Below, piece after piece: positions 11,078 to 22,809 of a DNA stretch of 64,000 nucleotides. The number at the start of each line of letters is the position of its first letter. The stretch's first letter is position 1. Under the pieces are notes generated by a model. It searched no databases. It was given only the letters and a program-made list of their open reading frames with translations, and had not been told where the DNA came from. The translations under genes and the position numbers were made by a program. The stretch comes from Abelmoschus esculentus (Eukaryota > Streptophyta > Magnoliopsida > Malvales > Malvaceae), in the NCBI GenBank assembly GCA_035048815.1, contig JAUCBN010000017.1, positions 10,536,936 through 10,600,935 on the forward strand, given 5' to 3'.

Positions 11078-12684
11078 TGTCACAAAGATCTGGTCACAGT
11101 GGTGAAGGAGTTCCCAATTTGCAAAATCAAGCATTGCTACAAGCAATGGCAAAGATGATTCAACAGCAATTGGAGCCCTTATTAGAATGAATTGATCAAC
11201 TTGAAATTTTACAAGCTTATCGTGGTAATGAGGAGTATCGTCCTGAAGGGGATGATGATGTCCTTGAACATGATCAATCATCCCAACATAGTATGGAACA
11301 ACAAGGCTAAAGAGCACGTCCAAGAGTGGATGATAATCTCAGCAACATCAAAATTACCATTCCTCCTTTTCAAGGAACAACGGATCTAGAAGCATACCTC
11401 GCATGGAAAAAGAAGGTTGAACACATCTTTGAGTGTCATAACTATTCAGAGCTTAAAAAGGTAAAACTCGCAACCATTGAGTTTACGGATTATGCACTTA
11501 TATGGTGGGATCAATTGACATCTAGCAGGAGACGCAATGGTGAACATCCTATTTCTACTTGGAATAAGATGAAAGTTGTGATGCGTAGAAGATTCATTCC
11601 AACTCACTACCATAGAGAGTTGTTTAACAAGCTTCAAAACCTTACACAAGGCAATCGTAGTGTTGAGGATTATTATAAAGACATGGAAGTAGCCATGATC
11701 CGAGCCAACATTGATGAGGATCGAGAAGCCACTATGGCAAGGTTTCTATCTGGTCATGATCCTAACATTGTAGCCATTGTTGAGTTGCAACATTATGTGG
11801 AAATAGAAGACATGGTTCATATGGCCATGAAGGTGGAGAAGCAACTCAGAAGGAAAGGTGCACCCTGAGTCTTTGGAGGTTCTACTTCTAAATGGGGGCA
11901 AAGTAACGTAAAAAAGAATCCATCCTTTACTCCTAATGACCGAGCCGGACCATCAAAGAATATCAAACCCATCGCTGAAACCAGCAAGGGAAAGAGTCCA
12001 ACCATGCCAAATCGATCCCGTGATGTACAATGCTTCAAGTGTTTGGGGAGAGGTCACATTGCTAGCCAATGCCCTAACCGCAACACTATGTTCATCCGTG
12101 ATGATGGAGAGATTGAAACTAACCAAGAGGAGGAGGATAAAGAATTTGAAGAAGAAGAAGAGTTGGAACATGCCGTAGATGGAGAAGTCCTTGTTGTTAA
12201 AAGGAGCCTAAGCATGCAAGCAATTGATGGGGATCAGCAGCGCGAGAACATTTTCCATACTCGCTGCCATATTAATGGAAAGGTATGCTTTGTCATTATC
12301 GATGGTGGTAGTTGCACTAACGTTGCTAGTATCTTAATGGTAGATAAACTTGTCCTAGAAACGACCAAGCATCCACATCTCTACAAGTTGCAGTGGCTTA
12401 ATGATGGAGGAGAACTTAAAGTGATCAAACAGGTTATTGTGCCTTTTTCCATTGACAAATACAAAGACGAGGTGTTATGTGATGTTGTGCCAATGCACGC
12501 CGGTCATCTCTTGATAGGAAGACCATGGCAGTTCGATAGGAGAGTCATACATGATGGTTATACCAATTGGTATACCTTCACCCATGAAGCAAGGAAGATC
12601 ACTCTAGCCCCACTTTCACCAAAGCAAGTTCACAAAGATCAACTTCATTTAAGAGAAAGTTGTGAAAAAGCCAAAAAAGAGTGA
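11078..12684 (+). pseudogene. Gag-protease of the CRM-type element, broken
   Basis: Translation begins at ATG 11078 (MSQRSGHSGEG). In-frame stops occur at 11188-11190 and 11308-11310, then an open stretch 11326-11868 carries the Gag capsid region (FECHNYSELKK, LIWWDQL, THYHREL, DREATMARFLSG). A third stop ends it at 11866-11868. The same frame reopens with a CCHC zinc knuckle CFKCLGRGHIASQC (12031-12072), an acidic linker and the protease (IIDGGSCTN, Asp codon 12301-12303; GRPWQFDRR). It closes at 12684. Gag packages genomic RNA and the protease cleaves Gag-Pol. Three stops and a frame change before RT make this copy non-functional unless rescued in trans. Confidence 0.9.
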
Positions 12685-15600
12685 TATCAAAATTGAGAGA
12701 AGAGCCAAGGAGAGTGAGGTAACATCCGAGCGGAAAAAGGAGAGAGAAAAAGAAGAAAAAAAGAGAGTTAGCATTTTTTCTAAAGAAAAAGAGATAAGAA
12801 AAAATTTGTTTTCGGAAAAGATGGTTCTTGTACTTATGTACAAGGAGAGTTATTTAAGTACTAACAATCTTGACCCAAATCTGCCATCTTTTATTGTTTC
12901 ATTGTTGCAGGAATATGAAGACCTATTTCCAGAAGAGGTTCCAAGTGGACTACCTCCAATTCGTGGAATAGAGCATCAAATTGACTTTGTTCCTGGTGCT
13001 ATCATTCCTAACCGACCAGCTTATCGATGTAACCCCGAGGAAACTAAGGAGTTACAAAGGCAAGTTTCAGATTTGATGAAAAAGGGTTATATTAGAGAGA
13101 GCCTTAGTCCTTGTGCAGTACCTGTTCTACTTGTGCCTAAGAAAGATGGTACATGGCGCATGTGTGTGGACTGTCGTGCAGTTAACAAAATAATGGTGAA
13201 GTATCGTCATCCTATTCCACGTTTAGATAATATGTTAGATGAGCTTAGTGGTTCTAAGGTATTCTCTAAGATTGATCTTAAAAGTGGTTACCACCAAATT
13301 CGAATGCGAGAAGGGGATGAGTGGAAAACTGCATTCAAGACTAAACAAGGATTATATGAGTGGTTGGTTATGCCGTTCGGTCTAACTGATGCACCAAGCA
13401 CTTTCATGAGATTAATGAATCACATCCTTAGACAATTTTTGGGTAAGTTTTGTGAAGTGTATTTTGATGATATTCTTATATATAACAAGAGTTTGAGTGA
13501 ACATGTTCAACATCTAAGGTCAGTATTAGATGTTTTGAGAAATGAAAGACTTTATGCTAATCTACAAAAATGCATATTTTGCACTAACAAGGTTGTTTTC
13601 CTAGGTTTTGTTGTGAGTGTAGATGGATTAGAAGTTGATAGAGAGAAGGTTAAGGCAATTGAGGAATGGACTAGACCAACAAGCATTAGCCAAGTTAGAA
13701 GCTTCCATGGCTTATCAAGCTTCTATCGTCGGTTTGTACCCAATTTCAGCACCTTAGCTGCTCCTTTTACCGGGGTCATTAAAAAGAATTCCAACTTCTT
13801 TTGGGGTGAAGAACAAGAGAAATCCTTTAACCTGATTAAGGATTGTTTAATTAATGCACCATTATTAACTTTACCTGATTTTAACAAAGTTTTTGAGGTT
13901 GAATGTGATGCTTCAAGTTTGGGAATTGGAGCAGTTTTATCTCAAGAAGGACGCCTCATAGCCTACTTTAGTGAGAAATTGAGTGGAGCTACACTCAATT
14001 ATCAGACCTATGATAAGGAAATGTATGCACTAATTCGGGCCTTGGAAACTTGGCAGCATTACCTATGGTCTAAGGAATTCATCATCCATACAGACCACAA
14101 GGCATTAAAGCACATCAAGGGTCAGCATAAGCTAAACAAGAGACATGCCAAATGGGTTGAGTTTCTTGAAGCCTTCCCTTATGTGATCATGTATAAAAAG
14201 GGTAAGGAAAACATTGTTGCTGATGCACTATCACGTAGGTATGCCCTTCTTAACACCTTAGACTCTAAATTGTTAGGTTTTACTTTCATTAAGGAATTAT
14301 ACGAGTCTGACCATGATTTTGGTGAAGTGTACAAAATTTGTGAGAAAGGTGCACATGATAAGTTTTATAGAGATGATGGATACCTATTCAAGGAAGGGAA
14401 GCTTTGCATCCCACAAGGATCCATTCGAGAGTTGCTCCTCAAGGAAGCACATGGGGGAGGACTAATGGGACATTTTGGAGTAGCGAAGACGTTGAACATG
14501 TTTCAAGAGCACTTGTATTGGCCAAAGATGAAACGAGATGTTGAAAGGCTATGTGAGCGTTGTATCACATGTAGAAAGGCCAAGTCAAAAGTCATGCCCC
14601 ATGGCCTATATACTCCACTACCTATTCCTAATGTACCTTGGGTAGACATATCCATGGATTTTGTACTTGGGCTGCCACGTACAAAGAATAACAAAGATTC
14701 CATCTTTGTAGTACTGGATCGATTCTCTAAAATGGCTCATTTTATTCCTTGTAATAAGACTAATGATGCTTCACATGTTGCTAACTTATTTTTCAGGGAA
14801 ATCATGAGATTGCATGGTGTTCCAAGAACTATCGTATCTGATCGAGATGTGAAGTTCTTAAGCCATTTTTGGAGAACATTATGGAGCAAGATTGGAACCA
14901 AGTTGTTATTTTCCACAACTTACCATCCACAAACAGATGGTCAAATTGAAGTGGTGAACCGGGTGTTATCCACGTTGTTGAGGATAATCATCAAAAAGAA
15001 TTTGAGGACTTGGGAGGAAAGTTTGCCACATGTGGAGTTTGCTTACAACCGATCCATTCATTCCGCCACTAAAATGTCACTATTTAAAATAGTGTATGGT
15101 TTCAATCCCTTAACTCCATTGGATTTATTATCTTTGCCCGCTGATCAAATTGTGAATAAATATGGGAGAAACAAGTCAGAATTTGTCAAAAAACTCCAAC
15201 AAGTGCGGGACAATATTGAAAAGAGAACTAGGCAATATGAGCAACAAGCTAACAAGGGACGTAAACGAATTACATTCGAGCCGGGAGATTGGGTTTGGCT
15301 TCACATTAGAAAAGAAAGATTTCCAGCCCAACGCAAATCAAAATTGATGCCTAGAGGGGATGGTCCTTTTCAAGTGATCAAGCGTGTCAATGATAATGCC
15401 TATCAATTAGACCTCCCAGGTGAGTTTAATGTCAGTGCAACATTCAATTTGGCTGATTTATCTCCATTTCATGTAGGTGACGATTTGGGGTCAAATCGCT
15501 TTCAAGAGGGAGGGAATGATACGATCACAAACAACAATGAATCAGAAGAATTTCCTATTGGACCTATAACTCATGCTAAAACCAAGAAATTTCAAGAGGC

Positions 15601-15697
15601 CATGGGAAATCTATTTATTCAAGGCTGGAAATTAGAGAATGCAACACCAACTATGTTGGAACAATACAGCCTCCTACTTGTGCATGAGTTTGCATGA
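12662..15697 (+). CDS. pol: Pol polyprotein (RT, RNase H, integrase) of the CRM-type element
   Basis: An uninterrupted 1011-codon frame. Reverse transcriptase: VPKKDGTWRMCVDCRAVN, then the catalytic YFDDIL near residue 266. RNase H: FEVECDAS near residue 412, with TDHKALKH following. Integrase: an HHCC zinc-binding region (residues about 596-637, ending CERCITC), then the DDE triad, D near 665 (SMDFVLG), D near 726 (SDRDVKF) and E near 762 (GQIEVVNR). A C-terminal DNA-binding region ends GPITHAKTKKFQEA. The last 60 codons lie inside the 3' LTR (15517-15697). No chromodomain is evident. The first codon is GTG and the first ATG in frame is near 12821, so expression would normally be as a Gag-Pol fusion. 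Gag-protease is in another frame, with a 23-nt overlap. All catalytic residues I checked are present. Confidence 0.93.
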   Translation: MKKPKKSDIKIERRAKESEVTSERKKEREKEEKKRVSIFSKEKEIRKNLFSEKMVLVLMYKESYLSTNNLDPNLPSFIVSLLQEYEDLFPEEVPSGLPPIRGIEHQIDFVPGAIIPNRPAYRCNPEETKELQRQVSDLMKKGYIRESLSPCAVPVLLVPKKDGTWRMCVDCRAVNKIMVKYRHPIPRLDNMLDELSGSKVFSKIDLKSGYHQIRMREGDEWKTAFKTKQGLYEWLVMPFGLTDAPSTFMRLMNHILRQFLGKFCEVYFDDILIYNKSLSEHVQHLRSVLDVLRNERLYANLQKCIFCTNKVVFLGFVVSVDGLEVDREKVKAIEEWTRPTSISQVRSFHGLSSFYRRFVPNFSTLAAPFTGVIKKNSNFFWGEEQEKSFNLIKDCLINAPLLTLPDFNKVFEVECDASSLGIGAVLSQEGRLIAYFSEKLSGATLNYQTYDKEMYALIRALETWQHYLWSKEFIIHTDHKALKHIKGQHKLNKRHAKWVEFLEAFPYVIMYKKGKENIVADALSRRYALLNTLDSKLLGFTFIKELYESDHDFGEVYKICEKGAHDKFYRDDGYLFKEGKLCIPQGSIRELLLKEAHGGGLMGHFGVAKTLNMFQEHLYWPKMKRDVERLCERCITCRKAKSKVMPHGLYTPLPIPNVPWVDISMDFVLGLPRTKNNKDSIFVVLDRFSKMAHFIPCNKTNDASHVANLFFREIMRLHGVPRTIVSDRDVKFLSHFWRTLWSKIGTKLLFSTTYHPQTDGQIEVVNRVLSTLLRIIIKKNLRTWEESLPHVEFAYNRSIHSATKMSLFKIVYGFNPLTPLDLLSLPADQIVNKYGRNKSEFVKKLQQVRDNIEKRTRQYEQQANKGRKRITFEPGDWVWLHIRKERFPAQRKSKLMPRGDGPFQVIKRVNDNAYQLDLPGEFNVSATFNLADLSPFHVGDDLGSNRFQEGGNDTITNNNESEEFPIGPITHAKTKKFQEAMGNLFIQGWKLENATPTMLEQYSLLLVHEFA
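15504..15516 (+). other. Polypurine tract
   Basis: AAGAGGGAGGGAA immediately precedes TGATACG of the 3' LTR. It primes plus-strand DNA synthesis. It lies within the Pol reading frame, encoding part of FQEGGND. Confidence 0.9.
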
Positions 15698-17315
15698 GTT
15701 CTTTCTTAAGTTTTTAAATTTAATTTTAGCATGTGTGCATGAATAAATAATGCTTGATATTCATTTAACCATGTTAGTTCAATTAAGTTCACTAGTTTAA
15801 TTAATGCATGATAGTTCACTTAAAGCATGTTAGTTTTCTTATGTTTATGAGTTCATTTAGTGTGTGGATTAATTAATTAAACTAGATCATTCAATGTATC
15901 TAGTTTCATTAATTAAACTAGCTCATTAAATATGTTTAATGCATTCACTTTTATTTTATTGAATAAAGTTGTTATCTAATGGTTGCTTATATTTTCAACT
16001 AGGGTATTCATTTGGGATCAAATGGCTGATCATTTTCTACAAGAATGACAAGTCATTTACTACCAATTAAAGACACTTGAAGACACCATGATGGCTGATC
16101 AGTTTCAAAACATTCAAGGGAGATTTACACACCACTTAAAGGCTTTCAGTTTCAGCAAGAAAACAATGCATTGAAGATCTCCGAAATACACCACTTAAAG
16201 AGGCACTTAAAGACTACTTAAGAGCTACTTAATCCTCCATAAAGCTTATCAGTTTTTAACAGAGAAGACATGCAATGGAATCCTTCATTATCAGCACTTA
16301 AGGGAGAGTAAAGGCAAGAATTAAAGCAACACTTAAGGAGGGAGTTCAAGGAATATCAGTCAACTTGTTCGCCATTTTTGGATTGGATACGAGCATATTT
16401 GAGTCTTGATGTCTTCTTCAAACTTATTCCTCTATTTCTTAGCTTTTCAACGCACTTTGAATCACCTCAATCCGATATCAGGAGCTTAAGATGTGATTAA
16501 ATTAGTGAAGACAGTGCATGCTGGAAATTCAGTACGGGAATAGTCACAAGATGCTTGTTCAACAAATTCAAGAGGCCATTCAATTGCTGAATTCAATGCT
16601 TTATCAACAGCCCAGTAAAGCAGGATGAATGAAAACTTAATCAAGTTCATTAGCCCAAAAGTTTCTCCATGTGGATGATATGTATGCCTACATTCATCTT
16701 ACGAATGTCCACATTCATCCTTGTTAGATCAAACCTTTTTGGCTGTCAATTGGAGATAGGATAACCTACAAATTAATAGGCCTTTAACACCAAAATAATG
16801 AGTCTTAATCTTTTTCTAGGCTAATCAATTTGTTGTTGTCTTACACCTATAAATAGACACTCATTTTATTGTAAAAGGAACAACTTTTGGCATATATTAA
16901 ACTTTAAGAGTGTTCTCTTTTATAGTTCTTTTTGAACTTTATCGGCTTGTAAGATTGTTCTTGTGGCATTAATCCCTTTTCATTCTTTTATATTGTTGGT
17001 TCCTAGTTCATATAACTAAAGGGTCGCAATCCATTAGCCTTTCACCCAAGTCACGGTTTAAAAACTCTTAAGGAACGTGTCTTCACTTTTTAGTATTGGT
17101 TCCTCCTTTGTTTACACCGCACCATCAATTACATTTCATCTTTTCATTTCCATCAACCATACATCCATATTTTCCATACTTCATCCTAAACACAACAATC
17201 AACTTATCATCATTCCATTGTCGTATCATCTTGTAATCATATCAATTACTTACTAGAATCACGATCGAGCAATCACATATACAAATTCGGATATTCCGCA
17301 ATCGGATTCGTATCA
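15517..17315 (+). repeat. 3' LTR of the CRM-type element
   Basis: 1799 bp, the same length as the 5' LTR, starting TGATACGATCACAA and ending GTATCA. It contains the last 181 bases of the Pol frame, the ACTTAAAG-rich U3, a TATA box at 16848-16855, and the shared LTR module near 16450-16540. Target duplication ATGTT follows at 17316-17320. Confidence 0.95.
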
Positions 17316-18018
17316 ATGTTGAATCGCATCAATCCGATATTGGGAGCTCGAGATATGGCCCAATTACTAAAGACTGTGCAGACTGGATCGAAAAGTTACA
17401 ACTCTTCTAATAGATTTGGAGCGAGACACCATTCAAATGAATGGTTATCCGAATAGTTAAAAGCCATTTTGGCCAAACCCCTTAGAAAACTATAATAGGA
17501 CTTGAATTTTATTTTGTAATCATAAAATTCAGAATATATTTTATCCTTTGTGAGAATTTTCGCTCGTTTAGTTCTTCTTAGACCTTCATCGACTTGTCAA
17601 GTACATGTGGCGTCAACCCCTCTTCTATCGGTCTTGATACTTCTGGTTCTTTTAGTTTAATATTCCATAAGGTTCAAGATTAGGTTTTCAATAACCTAGT
17701 TTCTTCCTTGAGTATCTTTAAGATACTATTTCCATTTCACCATCTATTACATATCCTCTCATTCCTTTCATCAATCTTAATCCTTTGTCATCACCACAAA
17801 ACGTCCTAAACATCCATTCACCCTTATCAACATTACACATCCTTTTCGCTTCCAAATCAGTCCCTAAACTATTTCTTTCATTCATCTCACCTATTCCTTT
17901 CATCCCTTATCCTTAATTCTTCATTTTGTATCCACTTTTTGCGAGAGACTTGCTTCCTTCCAAGGTCCTATAATCAAAGTTTGTCGTTCAACATCCTTAA
18001 CAAGATCGACACATATCA
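17316..18018 (+). repeat. LTR fragment, family C, right part of the CRM insertion target
   Basis: The sequence resumes ATGTTGAATCGCATCAATCC and runs to an LTR end (ACACATATCA at 18018), followed at once by satellite. The last 100 bp match the minus-strand LTR end at 22810-22900 (GTCCTA..AATCAAAGTTTGTCGTTCA). With 8755-8814 it makes one 5'-truncated LTR interrupted by the CRM element. Apart from this LTR I see no gene here; the minus-strand open frame at 17718-17903 has no recognisable product. Confidence 0.82.
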
Positions 18019-21000
18019 GAAAGGGACCGTTCACTTTGATATACAAACAAAGAGAGGGGTCATTCATCATGACATACGCTCAAAGAGAGGGGTCGTCCAT
18101 CACGGTATACACTCTAAAGAGAGGGATCGTTCATTATGACATGCACTCGAAGAGAGCGGTCATTCATCGCGACACACGCTCAATGAGAGGAGTTGTCCAT
18201 GAAGGTATACGCTCAAAGAGAGGGGTCATCCATCACGGTATACGCTCTAAAGAAAGGGATCGTTTATACATGCACTCGAAGAGAGGGGTAATTCATCGCG
18301 ACATACGCTTAATGAAAGGAGTTGTCCAGGACGGTATACGCTCAAAGAGAGGGACCGTTCATAATGATATGCTATCGAAGAGAGGGGTCTTTCATCGCGA
18401 CATGCAATCAAAGAGAGGGGTCGTTCATCACGGTCCATGCTCAAAGAGAGGGACCGTTCACCATGACATGCACTCGAAGAGAAGTGTCATTCATCGCAAC
18501 ATATGCTCACTGAGAGGGGTCGTCCATCATGGTATACGATGAAAGAGAGGGACAGTTCACCATGACATGCACTCGAAGAGAGGGGTCATTCATCACGACA
18601 TACGCTCACTGAGAGGGGTCGTCCATCACAACATACGCTCAAAGAAAGGGGTTATTCATCGTGACATACGCTTAAAGAGAGGGGTCGTTTCTCGCGGTAT
18701 ACGGTCAAAGAGAGGGACAGTTCATTATGACATACGCACAAAGAGATGGGTCATTCACCGCAAAATACATTGAAAGAGAGAACTCGTTCATTACGAAAGA
18801 CGCTCGTAGAGATGGGTCATGCAGTATAAGAAAGGGCTCGTTATAAGAAAGGGATGGTATATTATAACATGCACTCGAAGAGAGGGGACATTCTTTGCAA
18901 CGTATGCTCAAAGAGAGGGGTCGTCCACGACGGTATACGCTCAAAGAGAGGGACCATTCATTATGACATGCTGTCGAAGAGAGGGGTCAATCATCGCGAC
19001 ATACGCTCAAAGAAAAGGGTTGTCTATCACGGTATATGCTCAAAGAGAGGAGTCGTTCATTATGACATACGCTCAAAGAGAGGGGTCGTCCATCACGACA
19101 TACACTCAAAGAGAGGAATCGTTCATTTTGACATACGCTTGAAGGGATGAGTCATTCACAGTGACATACGTCCATAGAGAGGGGCCATCCATCACGGGAT
19201 ACGCTCTAAGAATGGGATCGTTTATTCTAACATGCACTCGAAGGGAGGGGTCTTCCATCGAGACATACGCTCAAAGAGAGGGATCATCCATGACGGTATA
19301 CGCTCAGAGAGAGACCGTTCATTATGACATGCACTCGGAGAGAGGGTTCATTCATCGCGACATACGTTTAAAGAGAGGCGTCATCTTTCACGGTATACGC
19401 TTAAAGAGAGTGACTGTTCAACATGACATGCACTTGAAGAAACGGGTCATTTATTGCGACATACGCTTAAAGAGAGGGGTCGTCCATCACGGTATATGCT
19501 CGAAGATAGGGACCATTCATTATGACATACGCTTGAAGAGAGGGGTCATTCATTGCAACATACACTCAAAGAGAGGGGTCATCAATCACGGTATATGCTG
19601 AAAGAGAGGGACCGTTCATTATAACATACGCTTGAAGAGAGGAGTCATTCATCTTGACATACGTTCAAAGGGAAGGGTTGTCCATCACGGTATACGCCCT
19701 TAGAAAGGGACCGTTCACCATGACATGCACTCAAAGAGAAGTGTCATTCATCGCAACATACCCTCAAAGAAAGGGGTCATCGACCACGGTATACGCTCAA
19801 ATAGAGGGATCGTTCATTATAACATGCACTCGAAGAGTGTGGTCATTCATCGCGACATACGCTCAAAGAGTGCGGCATCCATCGCGGTATACACTCAAAG
19901 AGAGGGACCGTTTATTATGACATGCACTCAAAGTTAGGGGTCGTCCATCACGACATATGCTCAAAGAGAGGGTCTGTTCATTATGGCAAACACTCGAAGA
20001 GAGAGGTCATTCACCACGACATACTCTCAAAGAGAGGGATCGTCCATCACGGTATACGCTCTAAGAAAAGGCCAGTTCAATTTGACATGCACTCGTTGAG
20101 AGGGGTCATTAATCGCGACATACGCTCAAAGAGAAGGGTGGTTGGTTCATCACGGTTTACGCTGTAAGAAAGGGACAATTCATTATGACATGTACTCGAA
20201 GAGAAGGTTCATTCAACGCGATATACGCTTAAAGAGAAGGGTCGTCGATCACGATATACGCACAAAGAGAGGAACCGTTCACCATGGCATGCACTCGAAG
20301 AGAGAGGTCATTAATCGCGACATACGATCAAAGAGAGGGGTCGTCCATCACGATATACGCTCAAAGAGAGGGACCGTTCCTTATGAGATATGCTCGAAGA
20401 AAGGGGTCGTTCACCGCGATATATGCTTAAAGAGAGGGGTCGTCCATCATGGTATATGCTCTAAGAAAGGGACCAGTCATGGTGACATGCAGTCGAAGAG
20501 AGTGGTCATTCCTTGCGACATACGCCTAAAGAGAGGGGTCGTCCATGACGGTAGATGCTCAAAGAGAGGGACCGCTCATTATGACATGCGCTCGAAGAGA
20601 AGGGTCATTCTTCGCGACATACACTCAAAGAGGGTCGTCCACCATGACATACACTTGAAGAGAAGTGTCATTCATCACGACAAACGCTCAAAGAGAGGTT
20701 TTGTCCATCACGGTATATGCTCTAAGAAAGGGACCATTTAGTATGACATGCACTAGAAGAGAGGTGTCATTCACCTGACATACGCTCAAAGAGAGGGGGC
20801 AGACATCGAGATATACGCTCAAAGAGAGGGATCATTCATTATGACATACACTCGAAGCGAGGGGTCGTTCACCGCAATATACGCTCAAAGAGAGGGGTCG
20901 GCCATCAGGGTATACGCTCTAAGTAAGGGATCATACATTATGTCATGTACTCAAAGAGGGTGGTCATTCATCACGACTTACGCTCAAAGGGAGGGGTCGT

Positions 21001-22809
21001 CCATCACGGTATACATTCAAAGAGAGGGGTCGTTCACCATGACATGCACTCGAAGAGAGGGGTTAATCATCGCAACATACACTCGAAGACAGGGGTCATC
21101 GATCACGGTATACGCTCAAATAGAGAGACCATTCATTATGACATGCACTCGAAGAGTGGTCGTCCATCATGGTATACGCTCAAAGAGAGGGACCGTTTAT
21201 TATGACATTCACTCGATGATAAGGGTCATTCATCGTGACAAACGCTCAAAGAGAGGGGTCGTCCATCACGGTAAACGCTCAAAGTAAGCGACCGTTCATT
21301 ATGACATACACTTGAAGAGAGGGGTCATTCACCGCGACATACGCTCAAATAGAAGGGTCGTCCATCACGGTATACGCTCTAAGAAAGGGACCGTTAATTA
21401 AGATACGCATTCAAAGAGACGGGTCGTTCATCGCGACCGACAATCAAAGAGAAGGGACTTCCATCACGATATGCACTCAAAGAGAGGGACAATTCACATG
21501 ACATGCACTCGAAGAGAAGGGTCATTCATCTCAAGATATGCTCAAAGTGAGGGGTCATCGATCACGATATACTCTAAAAGAGAGGTACTGTTCACCCTAA
21601 CATGCACTTGAAGAGAAGTGTTATTCATCGGAACGTATGCTCAATGAGAGGGGTCATCGATCACGGTATACGCTCAAAGAGTGGGACCGTTCGTTATTAC
21701 ATGCACTCGAAGAAAGGGGTCATTCATTGCGACATACTATCAAAGAAGGGGGTCGTCCATCACAGTATTCGCTAAAAGAGAGGGACTGTTCACCCTAACA
21801 TGCACTCAAAGAGAAGTGACATTCATCGCAACATACGCTCAAAGAATTGGGTCATCGATCACGGTATAAGCTCAAAGAGAGGGACCATTTATTATGGCAT
21901 GCACTTGAACAGAGGGGTCATTCATCGCGACTTACGCTCAAAGAGTGGCGGCATCCATCACGGTAAACGCTCAAAGAGAGGGACCGTTCATTATGACAAG
22001 CACTTGAACAGTGGGGTCATTGATCGCGACATATGCTCAAAGAGAGGGCCGTTCTTTATGACATGCACTCGAAGTTGGTGATCATTCATCGCTACATACA
22101 CTTAAAGAGAGGGGTCGTCCATCACCAACATACAGTCAAAGAGAGAGACCGTTCATTATGACATATGCTCAATGAGAGGAGTGACTCACCGCGACATACG
22201 CTCAAAGAGAGGGGTTGTCCATCATGACATATGCTCTAAGAAAGGGGTCGTTCATTATGACAGGCACTCGAAGAGAGGGGTCATTCATCGCGACATACGC
22301 TCAAAGAGAGGGGTCATCCATCACAGTATACGCTCAAAGAGAGGGACCGTTTAGTATGACATGCACTAGAAGAGAGCGGTCCTTTATCGCAACATACGCT
22401 CAAAGAGCGGTGGCATCCATCACGGTATACGCTGAAAAAGAGGGATCGTTCAATATGATATAAGCTGGAAGAGATGGGTCATTCACCCGGATATATGCTC
22501 AAAAAGTGGTGTCAGACATCGAGATATACGCTCCAAGAGATGGACCATTCATTATGACATATGCTCAATGAGAGGAGTCATTCATCGCGACATACGCTCA
22601 AAGAGAGGGGTTGTCCATCACAGCATACGCTCAAAGAGAGGGACCGTTCATTATGACATATGCTCAAAGAGAGTTATCATTCATAGCGACATATGTTCAA
22701 AGAGAGGGGTCATCCAGCACGTTATACACTCTATGAAAGGAACCTTTCTTTATGACATGCACTCGAAGAGAGGGGTCATTCATTGCGATATACGCTCAAA
22801 GAGTGGTGT
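18019..22809 (+). repeat. 33-bp/99-bp satellite, array 2
   Basis: Same A-B-C satellite and direction as array 1. It begins GAAAGGGACCG right after an LTR terminus and ends GAGTGGTGT right before another. Marked variants (a run of TATAAGAAAGGG near 18828-18860, ATTCTAACATGCACTCGAAGG near 19225, a GGTGGTTGGTTC variant near 20137) recur in array 9, showing that blocks were copied between arrays. Plus-strand periodic open frames (up to 199 codons at 20142-20741) are products of the 33-bp period. Confidence 0.97.

Larger units (their letters stand above)
8815..17315 (+). mobile_element. Complete CRM-type Ty3/gypsy LTR retrotransposon
   Basis: An 8501-bp element with two direct LTRs of 1799 bp each, a primer-binding site, Gag, Pol, a polypurine tract and a perfect 5-bp target duplication ATGTT (8810-8814 and 17316-17320). 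Lineage: the Gag motifs (FECHNYSE, ATMARFL, ELQHYVEIEDMVHMA), RT motifs and the Pol C-terminus running into the LTR resemble plant CRM chromoviruses, which are often centromeric. That assignment is from recall of family motifs. By-eye comparison gives about 50 differences between the LTRs (about 97% identity), so the insertion is not brand-new. Gag carries stops and Pol lies in a shifted frame, so this copy probably cannot move by itself, although Pol is intact. Confidence 0.93.

Noticed and set aside
12662..12684. Programmed frameshift between protease and RT
   Set aside because: Gag already has three stops, CRM elements are normally single-frame, and a one-base indel explains it. Left as a checkable point only.
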